From Pseudomonas typographi (GTDB lineage Bacteria > Pseudomonadota > Gammaproteobacteria > Pseudomonadales > Pseudomonadaceae): a stretch of 55,279 nt of DNA. Below, in pieces: positions 35,606 to 44,195 of the stretch. Position 1 is the first letter of the stretch, and the number at the start of each line of letters is the position of its first letter. A model generated the notes under the pieces. That model was not told where the DNA came from and ran no database searches. It saw only the letters and a program-made list of their open reading frames with translations. The translations under genes were made by a program, and so were the position numbers. Location: NCBI RefSeq assembly GCF_014694385.1, contig NZ_JAAOCA010000040.1, positions 1 through 55,279 of the forward strand. The letters are read 5' to 3'.

Positions 35606-35902
35606 ATGCTGCGTCTTGCCCTCATGGCCCTTGCGGCCGCCCTCGCCAGCACCGCTCAAGCCGCGCCGCTGCAATGTCCCCATGGCTTGGTCAGCGAAGG
35701 GGACAGCGACCTGCAGGTAGTACACCAATGTGGCGAACCGGCTCAAAAGCAGATTTTGCCGGCGGCCATCCTGCGCGACCACCAGGCCAATGATCACGCT
35801 GTGACCGTAGAGCGTTGGGTTTATGGGCCAAGCAACGGGCTGTACCAGCGCCTGCGGTTCATCGACGGGCACTTGGCCCAGATCAGCAGTGGCAAGGAAT
35901 AG
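35606..35902 (+). CDS. DUF2845-family periplasmic protein
   Basis: A 98-aa protein with signal peptide (1-19) and the DUF2845 pattern: Cys, G-x-V, GDS, then HQCGEP (two cysteines likely disulfide-bonded) and VERWVYGPSNGLYQRLRF. Function unknown; related proteins are small periplasmic proteins in pseudomonads. GGAG lies upstream of the ATG at 35606. A hairpin terminator follows. Confidence 0.8.
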   Translation: MLRLALMALAAALASTAQAAPLQCPHGLVSEGDSDLQVVHQCGEPAQKQILPAAILRDHQANDHAVTVERWVYGPSNGLYQRLRFIDGHLAQISSGKE

Positions 35903-35913
35903 GCAAAAAAAAA

Positions 35914-35944
35914 GCCAGGCACCCAAGAGGAAAATGTGCCTGGC
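35914..35944 (+). terminator. Stem-loop terminator after the DUF2845 gene
   Basis: GCCAGGCAC and GTGCCTGGC form a perfect 9-bp stem with a 13-base loop, 12 bases after the stop. Nine A's precede it, and CCTTTA follows, so the U-run is better on the minus strand; it may stop transcription in both directions. Confidence 0.6.
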
Positions 35945-36243
35945 CCTTTACGCGGGGGGAGTGTTCGAGCCGTTGGCGGGCCCGACGGAATTCACTGTAC
36001 GCCGCCCCTAGATAGCTAGCTATCGAATAGATAAAAAACTCTCTTCCTTTCTTCGTAACAATCGAAGTCGTCAAAAAACCGTCCATTTTCTATAGGCATA
36101 TCGCCACTCGTCCAGCTTGCGACTTAAAACTGACACGCGGGCAGACGCTCGCCGATTTTATGTGTCATACCTGCCGCGATGCAGAAAACCGACTATTTTT
36201 TGGCGGTCTTTTGCAATTACGCACCACCGATGGAGGCAGGGCT
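35945..36243. other. Intergenic region before the RTX gene, with a 14-bp palindrome
   Basis: No gene. It is AT-rich (36011-36110) and holds a perfect palindrome GATAGCTAGCTATC at 36011-36024, about 220 bp before the RTX start, a possible operator. GGAGG at 36232 is the ribosome site for the RTX gene. Confidence 0.4.
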
Positions 36244-39200
36244 ATGATTTTCAACGTAAAAACGCTGTTAAGCGAAACGCAAGGCAGCACCCTGGACGAG
36301 CAATTCACCGCGCTGTACAGCCCTACGGTGCAACCTGTAACAGCCTCCGCCAGCGTGCTGAGAGGTACCCAAGGTATCGACAAGCTCACCGGCACCACCG
36401 CGGATGAGGTATTGATCGGTGCCGGCAGCGCGGACCGCCTCACGGGCGGTGGCGGCAGCGATACCTTTACCTTCGAAGCCATCACTGACAGCTACCGGAC
36501 CGCCAGCCAATCATTCACCGACCTGATTGTGGATTTCGACCCGGCCACCGACCTGCTCGATGTGTCGGCACTGGGGTATACCGGTTTGGGCGATGGCCTC
36601 GATGGCACCCTGCAAGTGGTGTACAACGCCAGCAATGGCCGTACCTACCTTAAGGACCGCCAAGCCGACAGCGCAGGCAACCGCTTCGAGGTTGCCTTGC
36701 AGGGGGATTATTCGGCAACCCTTAGCGCAAGCCATTTCATCTTCGCTGGCGCCGCGGTGTCTAACAATGCGCCAGTACTTTCCATGCCGTTGAGCGATGC
36801 GCAAGCCACTGAGCAAGTGGCGTTTGCCTACACCGTGCCCACCGACGCGTTTTCCGACCCGGACAGCGACAGCTTGACGTTCAGCGCCACCCTGCAAGAC
36901 GGCAGCGCCCTGCCCGCCTGGTTGGTGTTCGATGTGGCCAAACGCACCTTCAGCGGTACCCCCGGCACCGAGGCGGCCGGTGACTACAGCGTATTGGTGA
37001 CCGCCACCGATCCCAGCGGGCTGTCGGTCAGCGACGCCTTCGTCCTGGCCGTGGCCGATGCCCCGAGCAATACGGTGACCGGCAGCGAAGCCGGCGAAAC
37101 CCTCACGGGCACGGCGGCCAGCGACTTGATCCAGGGCCTGGGTGGCAACGATACCCTTAAGGGCGGCGCCGGTAACGATGTACTCGTTGGCGGCGCTGGG
37201 CGCGACGCGCTGTATGGCGAAGGCGGTGCCGACACGTTTCGCTTCAGCAGCGTGGACGATAGCTACCGCGACTACAACACCGGCGGCATCACCAGTACCG
37301 ACACGCTCTACGACTTCACCCCAGGCCAGGACAAGATCGATGTGAGTGCCCTGGGTTTCCTGGGGCTCGGCGACGGCGGCAGCCACACGCTGTATATCAC
37401 CGTGAACGATGCTGGCGATAAAACCTATATCAAATCTGCCGAGCCCGATGAAAATGGCCACCGCTTCGAAGTGGCCCTGGCCGGTGACCTCTCCGCAAGC
37501 CTGTCGGCCTCGGATTTCGTGTTCGCCGAACGCGAGCCACAACACATTTTGTACCTACCCACCCTGGGGCAATCCAACGCACGGTTGATGGGCATGACCG
37601 AAGACGACGACCAATCCGGTATCAGCGAAATGGTCAAGGACCTGAGCCGCTACACCGATTACGACGTGCGCAGCCAATTCACCGATGCCGACGGCAACGA
37701 CATCGATATCGCCATCGGCGGCAGCACGGTGTGCGGGTTGTCTACCGGCAGCGCGGAAGAATTGAGCCTGTCCTGGTGGCTGACCGACACTGACCAGCCC
37801 GGTGCGTTGCTGCTGCGCGCGGTCGGGCTGCTCAAGGAGCAATTGGCAAGCTTGCAGGCGATCGACCAAGTGACCATGGGCATTATTTGGGGCCAAGGGG
37901 AGCAAGCCGCCCAGGAGATTGCCCGGGCGACCGACAAGGTGGCCGCTGCGGCGCTGTACAAGGAATCGACCTTGAAAGTGTTCGACTACCTGCACAGCCA
38001 ATTGGGCGACTTCGATGTGTACCTGATGGAAACGGGCAATTACCAGGCTGAAGGCGCCGCCGCACGCGGCTATGACGAGGCCAAGATCAGCAGCATCCAA
38101 GACGGCGTGGTAACGGTGCGCGAAGTTCAGGAGCAAATAGCCGCTGAGCGCGATGACGTGAAGCTCGCCGTGGATTATTCCGACCTTCCGCTGCGTTACG
38201 ATGTGGACCCGGTGACCTACCCCGATGACGTGTGGCACCTGCATGAGGAGTCCGATGAAATCGTCGGCCAGCGCCTGGCTGACTATATCGCCGACGACCT
38301 TGGCTATACCGGCGACCCCACCGATAACAACAGCGTACAGAGCATCTTCGATGACGCGGCCAACCAACAAGGCCATGACATACAAGGCACCGACGAAGAC
38401 GACACCTTGGTGGGCACGGACCAGAACGATACCCTCGACGGCGACCTGGGCGCCGATACGCTCAACGGCGAGGGCGGCAACGATACCTATATCGTCGACA
38501 ACGCAGGCGACCAAGTGATCGAAACCGACCCCGACGATAAACAGATCGACACGGTGAAAAGCTCGGTGAGCTGGGTGCTCGGCGCCAACCTCGAACACCT
38601 GGAACTGACCGGCGTCTCAGCCATCAACGGCACCGGTAACAGCCTGCGCAACTTCATCAGCGGCAACGGTGCGGCCAACTTGATCGACGGCGGTGCCGGG
38701 GCCGACAGCATGACCGGCGGCGACGGCTCTGACATCTACGTGGTAGACAACGTCGACGACAGCGTGATCGAAACCAACAGCGACGCTACCACCGGGGGTG
38801 TCGACACGGTGTACAGCCGTTTGGCCGCCTATACCCTGGCCGAGAACACCGAGATCCTGGTAATCGACAGCAGCACAGCCGCCGATGGCACTGGCAACAA
38901 CCTGGATAACCTGATCGTCGCCGGCGCGGGGGATAATGTGCTCGATGGCCGCGACGGCATCGACACGCTGTCTTACGCCAACGCCTCGGCCGGCGTCAGC
39001 ATTGCCCTGAGCACCACCCAGGCGCAGGCCACCGGCGGCTCCGGCACCGACGTGGTGAAACGCTTCGAAAACCTGTTGGGCAGCGACTTTGCCGACCAAC
39101 TGACCGGCAGCAGTGCCGATAACGTCCTCGAAGGCGGGGCCGGCGACGATGCGTTGCTAGGCGGCGCGGGTGATGATCGCTTGGCGGGCGGGCGCGGCAC

Positions 39201-39510
39201 CGACACTTTGACCGGTGGCAGCGGGGCCGACACCTACGTGTTCAACAGCCTCGACGAACTGGGCAGCGGGGCTGCCCGCGACGTGATCGTAGGGTTCAAA
39301 AGCGCCGAGCATGACCAACTGGACTTGACCGCGCTGGGCGACTTCACGTTCATTGGCAGCCAAGCCTTCAGCGCCACCGACGCCAGCGGCCAACTGCGCT
39401 TTGACAGCGGGGTGCTGTACGGCAGTGTGAATGCCGACGCCACGGCGGAATTCGAGATTCAGCTGACGGGCGTCAAAACCCTACAGGCCAGTGACTTCGT
39501 CAGCAGTTAA
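36244..39510 (+). CDS. RTX protein with AlgE-type R-modules and SGNH/SASA esterase core
   Basis: A 1088-aa probable type I-secreted protein. Residues 40-170 and 277-426 are two R-modules of the alginate C5-epimerase type (nonapeptide repeats, then DSYR, DVSALGxxGLGDG, TYLK and RFEVAL blocks). Residues 176-271 form a cadherin/Ig-like domain. Residues 433-690 are an SGNH/SASA esterase: GQSNA with Ser444, GGS, WGQGEQ at 549-554 and DVWHLH with Asp662/His665. Residues 711-1088 hold further RTX repeats and a C-terminal secretion-type end. No signal peptide and no epimerase A-module. The architecture equals the O-acetylhydrolase part of P. syringae PsmE, so it probably deacetylates alginate. No T1SS genes are nearby. 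Confidence 0.8.
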   Translation: MIFNVKTLLSETQGSTLDEQFTALYSPTVQPVTASASVLRGTQGIDKLTGTTADEVLIGAGSADRLTGGGGSDTFTFEAITDSYRTASQSFTDLIVDFDPATDLLDVSALGYTGLGDGLDGTLQVVYNASNGRTYLKDRQADSAGNRFEVALQGDYSATLSASHFIFAGAAVSNNAPVLSMPLSDAQATEQVAFAYTVPTDAFSDPDSDSLTFSATLQDGSALPAWLVFDVAKRTFSGTPGTEAAGDYSVLVTATDPSGLSVSDAFVLAVADAPSNTVTGSEAGETLTGTAASDLIQGLGGNDTLKGGAGNDVLVGGAGRDALYGEGGADTFRFSSVDDSYRDYNTGGITSTDTLYDFTPGQDKIDVSALGFLGLGDGGSHTLYITVNDAGDKTYIKSAEPDENGHRFEVALAGDLSASLSASDFVFAEREPQHILYLPTLGQSNARLMGMTEDDDQSGISEMVKDLSRYTDYDVRSQFTDADGNDIDIAIGGSTVCGLSTGSAEELSLSWWLTDTDQPGALLLRAVGLLKEQLASLQAIDQVTMGIIWGQGEQAAQEIARATDKVAAAALYKESTLKVFDYLHSQLGDFDVYLMETGNYQAEGAAARGYDEAKISSIQDGVVTVREVQEQIAAERDDVKLAVDYSDLPLRYDVDPVTYPDDVWHLHEESDEIVGQRLADYIADDLGYTGDPTDNNSVQSIFDDAANQQGHDIQGTDEDDTLVGTDQNDTLDGDLGADTLNGEGGNDTYIVDNAGDQVIETDPDDKQIDTVKSSVSWVLGANLEHLELTGVSAINGTGNSLRNFISGNGAANLIDGGAGADSMTGGDGSDIYVVDNVDDSVIETNSDATTGGVDTVYSRLAAYTLAENTEILVIDSSTAADGTGNNLDNLIVAGAGDNVLDGRDGIDTLSYANASAGVSIALSTTQAQATGGSGTDVVKRFENLLGSDFADQLTGSSADNVLEGGAGDDALLGGAGDDRLAGGRGTDTLTGGSGADTYVFNSLDELGSGAARDVIVGFKSAEHDQLDLTALGDFTFIGSQAFSATDASGQLRFDSGVLYGSVNADATAEFEIQLTGVKTLQASDFVSS

Positions 39511-39574
39511 AGCCACTTGCCAGTATTGAGCGCATCAGGCATAACAACCGCCTTCATCGCCAAGGAAGTGCCTG

Positions 39575-41377
39575 ATGCGCCCGCTGCTCCGCACCCTAAG
39601 TTGCCTGTTGCTGCTGGCCGTGCTGGCCATATGCGTGGTGCTGTATTTCATCGCGCGGCCCAACCTGCCGGCCTATACCCCGGCACAGTCGTTGTTGTAC
39701 CTCGACCAATGGAGCGAAGCCGACCGCCAAGCCTACTACTTCACCCCGCAGGGTACTGAGGTCAAAGGCTTGCCTTACGGCTGGTTCACTGCATTGGAGC
39801 TGCCCTTCTCCACGAACCATTTTGCCGCGCCCGAGCAATTGGGGCGCTTTGGCTTTCTGCTCAGCCCCGATCAGCAACCCAGTGCGCAAAACCCCGGCAA
39901 CCTGCCGGTGGGGTTTACCTCGCACGTTAATGCCGGTGACGGCCAACGCTACCTCGACATCACCTGCGCGGCCTGCCACACCGGTGAGCTGCGTTTCAAC
40001 GGCACCGCCATCCGCATCGACGGCGGTAGCGCCCAGCACGTGCTGCCTTCCACGGTCCCCACGCTGCGCGGCGGCAGTTTCGGCCAGGCGCTGGTGGCCA
40101 GCCTGGCGGCCACCTATTACCTGCCGTGGAAATTCGACCGTTTTGCCAAGCAGGTGCTTGGCGATGGCTACAGCGCCGCCAGCAAAGCGCAATTGCGCAC
40201 GGCCTTGAAAGCCTCCCTAGGCCGCTTCTTGCGGGCCGCCTGGAACGATACCCACCGCGGCCTCTACCCTACCCAGGAAGGCCCCGGCCGCACGGATGCC
40301 TTCGGCCGCATCGCCAATGCCACGTTCGGCGATGGCATTTCCCCCAGCAATTACCGCCCAGGCAACGCGCCGGTGGATTATCCGCAGTTGTGGGACATCT
40401 GGACCTTCGCCTGGGTGCAGTGGAACGGCTCGGCGCAACAGCCCATGGCGCGCAACATCGGTGAAGCCCTCGGCGTAGGTGCCACCTTGGCGTTGTTCGA
40501 CGAGCACGGCCAGCCCCTGGCCGGGGCAGACCGCTACCCCTCCAGCGTGCGCCTCGAAGACCTTTACCAACTCGAAACCACCTTGCAGCGCTTGCGACCA
40601 CCGGCCTGGCCGGAAGCGGTGCTGGGCAAGGTAGACCTCGCCCGTGCCGCCCAGGGCCGCGCACTTTTTGACCAACACTGTGCGCAATGCCACGTGCCAG
40701 CGGTGAGCGAACAGGGTGGCCGCCCCGTGGCGCAATTGAACATGATCCCTACCAGCGTGATCGGCACCGACTCCACCGCCGCCGACAACATTGCCGATAA
40801 CCGCTATGACGTCTCAGCGCTGCAATGGGACCCGGCCGAACTCAACCAACTGGGGGTCACACCCAAGGTGGAAAAACCCGACCTGCATAACGTTTCGGTG
40901 GCCATGGCGCTGGCTTGGGTCACGGCGTTCGTTGAACAGCGCGCCTACCGCGACGCAGGCACCGCGCCGGCGCGCCAAAGTGAAATGAACGGTTTCGGCC
41001 TGCCCATCGGCGTGCGTGAGCTGCGTGCCTATAAGGCGCGCCCCTTGGCCGGGGTATGGGCCACCCCACCCTACTTGCACAATGGGTCGGTGCCCACCCT
41101 GTATCAGTTGCTCTCACCCCAAACCGAACGCGACCAGACCTTTTACCGTGGCACCTTCGAATTCGACCCGCGCCACATGGGCTACCGCACTGATAAATTC
41201 CCCGGCGGCTTTTTCTACGACACCCGGCTGATCGGCAACCACAACAGCGGCCATGAGTTTCGCGATGGCCCGCAAGGCCGTGGGGTGATTGGCCCACTGC
41301 TGCAACCGCAGCAGCGCTGGGCGCTGCTCGAATACCTTAAAGTGCTCGGCGGCCCGTTGGAGAAACACCTGCCATGA
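39575..41377 (+). CDS. Di-heme c-type cytochrome, cytochrome-c-peroxidase/RoxA-like
   Basis: A 600-aa protein with an N-terminal membrane anchor (about 5-27) and two CXXCH heme sites, CAACH near residue 131 and CAQCH near 369, with a downstream APPYLHNGSVPTL-like block (here WATPPYLHNGS). Domain order fits the large di-heme peroxidase/RoxA-like group facing the periplasm. It is coupled to the next gene (ATGA), which encodes a catalase-fold protein, so the pair likely handles peroxide or oxidises an unknown substrate. AAGGAAG precedes the ATG. Confidence 0.85.
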   Translation: MRPLLRTLSCLLLLAVLAICVVLYFIARPNLPAYTPAQSLLYLDQWSEADRQAYYFTPQGTEVKGLPYGWFTALELPFSTNHFAAPEQLGRFGFLLSPDQQPSAQNPGNLPVGFTSHVNAGDGQRYLDITCAACHTGELRFNGTAIRIDGGSAQHVLPSTVPTLRGGSFGQALVASLAATYYLPWKFDRFAKQVLGDGYSAASKAQLRTALKASLGRFLRAAWNDTHRGLYPTQEGPGRTDAFGRIANATFGDGISPSNYRPGNAPVDYPQLWDIWTFAWVQWNGSAQQPMARNIGEALGVGATLALFDEHGQPLAGADRYPSSVRLEDLYQLETTLQRLRPPAWPEAVLGKVDLARAAQGRALFDQHCAQCHVPAVSEQGGRPVAQLNMIPTSVIGTDSTAADNIADNRYDVSALQWDPAELNQLGVTPKVEKPDLHNVSVAMALAWVTAFVEQRAYRDAGTAPARQSEMNGFGLPIGVRELRAYKARPLAGVWATPPYLHNGSVPTLYQLLSPQTERDQTFYRGTFEFDPRHMGYRTDKFPGGFFYDTRLIGNHNSGHEFRDGPQGRGVIGPLLQPQQRWALLEYLKVLGGPLEKHLP

Positions 41378-42555
41378 ATGATCGAAGCCTATTCACCGGC
41401 GCCAAGCCGTTAAGCCTGTGGGCCCGCCTATGGTTACGCCTTGGCCGCCTGCTCGGGCGCCTGCTGCTGGCCGTTGCGCTGTTGGCAGCCGCTGGTTGGG
41501 GGCTGTGTACGGCATGGTACGCCTGGAAGTTTTCCGGGCCGGTGGCGGCGCAAGAGCAGGTGCCGCCCGGGGAAGCGGCCATGACCCAAGGTATTATCCA
41601 GACCGCGATCCGTATCGTCGACCAGCACCGCGACAACACCCGCTACCTGCGTGATGCCCACGCCAAAGCCCACGGTTGTGTACAAGCCGAAGTGGCCGTG
41701 GCCGCCGGGTTGCCGGCACCCCTGCGCCAGGGGGTGTTCGCCGAACCGGGTAAAACCTGGCAGGCGTGGATGCGACTGTCTAACGGCAATGCCTACCCGC
41801 AGTTCGACAACCTGCGCGACGCCCGCGGTTTGGCGCTAAAGCTTGTGGATGTACCGGGCACGCCGCTGATGCCCAGCCAGCAGGCCCGCCACGAGCAGGA
41901 TTTCGTGATGTTCAACCATGCGAATTTCTTCGTCAGCGACGTGGCCGAGTACCAACAGAACTTTACCGCCCAGGCCAATGGCAAGCAGGTGCTGGCATTT
42001 TTCCCGTCGTGGGACCCTCGCACCTGGCAGCTACGGCATTTGTTCATCGCCCTGGCCACCTTGAGCGAGGCCCCGGCCAGCCCCACCGAGGCCACCTATT
42101 ATTCGGTGTCGCCCTACAAATATGGGGCAGCCAATGCCAAGTTCCGGGTCATTCCCGAGCCTTCGGCGTGCCCGGCGTATACCCTGCCCAAGCCCAACCG
42201 CGATGAGCCGAACTTTTTGCGCGGCGCCCTCTACCAGCAGCTATCCGCCGACCGCGTGCCGGCCTGCTTCGCGTTGCAAATCCAACTGCAAGACGCCCGG
42301 CGCTACATGCCGCTGGAAGATACCAGCGTGCTATGGAAGGAAAGCGACTCGGCGTTCCAGACCGTGGCACACATCCGCGTGCCCGCCCAGGACTTCGACA
42401 CCCCAGCGCAGAACCTGGCGTGCGATAACCTGTCGTTCAACCCGTGGCACGGCATCGAAGCGCACCGCCCGGTTGGCGGCATCAATCGCTTGCGCAAAGC
42501 GGTGTACGAGGCGGTCAGCGAATACCGGCATGGGCGCAATGAGCAAGCGCGCTAA
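41374..42555 (+). CDS. Membrane-anchored catalase-fold heme protein
   Basis: A 393-aa protein with an N-terminal hydrophobic helix (about 27-48) and a catalase-like beta-barrel. AKAHGCVQAEV carries the probable distal His, MRLSNGNAYPQFDNLRDARGLALKL matches the FSTVAGE/RDPRGFAVKF region of catalases, and NLSFNPWHGIEAHRPVGGINRLRKAVYE is typical of the C-terminus. Smaller than true catalases; probably a peroxidase facing the periplasm. Overlaps the cytochrome gene by 4 bp. Confidence 0.85.
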   Translation: MNDRSLFTGAKPLSLWARLWLRLGRLLGRLLLAVALLAAAGWGLCTAWYAWKFSGPVAAQEQVPPGEAAMTQGIIQTAIRIVDQHRDNTRYLRDAHAKAHGCVQAEVAVAAGLPAPLRQGVFAEPGKTWQAWMRLSNGNAYPQFDNLRDARGLALKLVDVPGTPLMPSQQARHEQDFVMFNHANFFVSDVAEYQQNFTAQANGKQVLAFFPSWDPRTWQLRHLFIALATLSEAPASPTEATYYSVSPYKYGAANAKFRVIPEPSACPAYTLPKPNRDEPNFLRGALYQQLSADRVPACFALQIQLQDARRYMPLEDTSVLWKESDSAFQTVAHIRVPAQDFDTPAQNLACDNLSFNPWHGIEAHRPVGGINRLRKAVYEAVSEYRHGRNEQAR

Positions 42556-42605
42556 TGGCGTGGCCCCTGCCGATTCGACCCCAACGTGCCCACGGCGCTG
42601 CGCAG

Positions 42606-43871
42606 TCAATGGTGGGTCGCCACGGGCGCCATTTGATAAACCTGCGCGCCCGAGCGCTGCCGCTCGGCCACCAACTGAATGGCGTCGGCCAACACCATTG
42701 GCCGGCCAAGCAGGAAGCCCTGTACCTTGTCGGCGCCCAAGTGCTTGAGCATCTCAAGCTCTGCGACGCACTCCACCCCCTCGGCGACGATGCCGCAACC
42801 GGTTTCCCGGGCGAACGCGATCAGCGCCGATGCCAGGGCCCGCCGCTGCGGGTCGTGGTCGATGCCCTGGGTCAGGCTCATGTCGAGCTTGATGATGTCT
42901 GGGTTAAGCTTGATGATGTGGCGCATGCTCGCATAGCCGGCACCGGCGTCGTCGATGGCGATGCGCAGCCCACGTTTGCGCAAAGGTGCCATGGCCTGCA
43001 CCAAGCTGGCGTAATCAGCGACGATGGCGTGCTCGGTAACCTCCAGTACCAGCCGGTCGGCCGGGTACGGTTCGAACAGCTCGGCCAGGCCATCGCCGAG
43101 GAACATCTGCGGCGAACAGTTGAGCGCTAGGTAACTGTCGACCGGCAAGCTGGCAAGGCCGACCAGCGCCGTTTCGATGGCCCGCACCTCCATTTGCCGG
43201 CCAAGCCCAGCCTCGGTTGCCTCCTTGAACCACAGGTCCGGGCTGCGCGATGGCTCGCCACTGAAGCGCGACAGGCATTCCCAGCCACATAGCCGCCCGT
43301 TTTCAACGTCGAAAATGGGCTGGTACACGATAGACATGCGTGAACCAACCAAGGCGTCGCTGATAAAACGATGCTTGCGAAGGCGTTCCGATAGCCCGCG
43401 CAGGTCGCTCTCCAGGCGTTCGGAGATCAATTCGGCGAACACCTTCATCATTTGCAAGTCGCGGTCGGTCAGGCTGTGATCGGCCTTGTAGGCAAAACAG
43501 CACAGCGTTCCGTATAACCGGCCATCGCTGAGGTGGATCGGCACACTCATGTGCGCCCCGATGGGCAGCGACAACGTTTCGGGAATCGCCATGGCCACCG
43601 GAAATACCGCCGTGTCGGGAATCAGCTGTGGCAGCTCACCGGCCACGACCTTCTGGCAGTAGCCGGTTTTCATCGGCAAGCAATCACCGGCCTTAAGCGG
43701 GCCTGGGCCTTCGCTGTCCACATGGGTGAACACGCGGTCTTGCTCACGAAACTGCGAAATGAACGCTACGTCCATGTTCAAGTGTTGGCGCAGCGCCTGC
43801 AGCACCCGGTCAATCCCCCCTGGCCCCGCTGCTGCGTGGGGCTCCAAGGACACCACATTGGCGAACGACAT
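42606..43871 (-). CDS. GAF-EAL cyclic-di-GMP phosphodiesterase
   Basis: A 421-aa cytoplasmic protein: GAF sensor (about 18-165) and an EAL domain (about 180-400). The EAL signature is changed to E-C-L (GWECLSRF) but the metal and catalytic residues look complete: NCS, LEVTEH, IDDAGAGYAS, IKLDMSL, AEGVE and QGFLLGRP. It should hydrolyse c-di-GMP under control of a ligand of the GAF domain. AAGGAGGG precedes the ATG at 43871; the longer frame to 44000 lacks this. Confidence 0.9.
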   Translation of the reverse strand: MSFANVVSLEPHAAAGPGGIDRVLQALRQHLNMDVAFISQFREQDRVFTHVDSEGPGPLKAGDCLPMKTGYCQKVVAGELPQLIPDTAVFPVAMAIPETLSLPIGAHMSVPIHLSDGRLYGTLCCFAYKADHSLTDRDLQMMKVFAELISERLESDLRGLSERLRKHRFISDALVGSRMSIVYQPIFDVENGRLCGWECLSRFSGEPSRSPDLWFKEATEAGLGRQMEVRAIETALVGLASLPVDSYLALNCSPQMFLGDGLAELFEPYPADRLVLEVTEHAIVADYASLVQAMAPLRKRGLRIAIDDAGAGYASMRHIIKLNPDIIKLDMSLTQGIDHDPQRRALASALIAFARETGCGIVAEGVECVAELEMLKHLGADKVQGFLLGRPMVLADAIQLVAERQRSGAQVYQMAPVATHH

Positions 43872-44195
43872 GGCCAGTCCCTCCTTGTGGCCTGAAAATT
43901 CGTTATCACCAGCGTAGTTCTGCTTGATATGAATTTCGATGAAAACCCTGTCGTTTTGACGCCTGAACCGACACTTTCGGACCAACAGCACTGTAGCCAC
44001 CGCGAAAGGCGGGTGTCGCTGAGGTGGGATGTACCGTTTTGGCGGTGCCTTTTGCCGCCTCGCGGCATTGCCGCCGGTTGCAAGGCGCGGCTATGTCGCC
44101 ACCCTGCCCCGGCAATGCATTCGCCCAGCGGGCCCAGCGCGATCGCCTGGCACGCCACACCGGTTGCCGCCAACCTCAGCCGGCGGCAATCATTT
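43872..44195. other. Intergenic region between EAL and ThDP genes
   Basis: No gene seen. TGGCGGTGCCTTTTGC at 44040-44055 repeats the motif at 31441 and is followed by a perfect hairpin TGCCGC-CTC-GCGGCA (44052-44066) nested in a GGCGGT...GCCGCC outer stem. It may end ThDP-gene transcription (minus strand). Confidence 0.4.

Noticed and set aside
36511..38598. Two long minus-strand frames antisense to the RTX gene
   Set aside because: They arise from the repetitive GC-rich sense frame; no starts, motifs or codon-usage support.
42606..43871. Degenerate, inactive EAL domain because EAL reads ECL
   Set aside because: The glutamate and all other metal-binding and catalytic residues appear to be kept, so activity is more likely than not.
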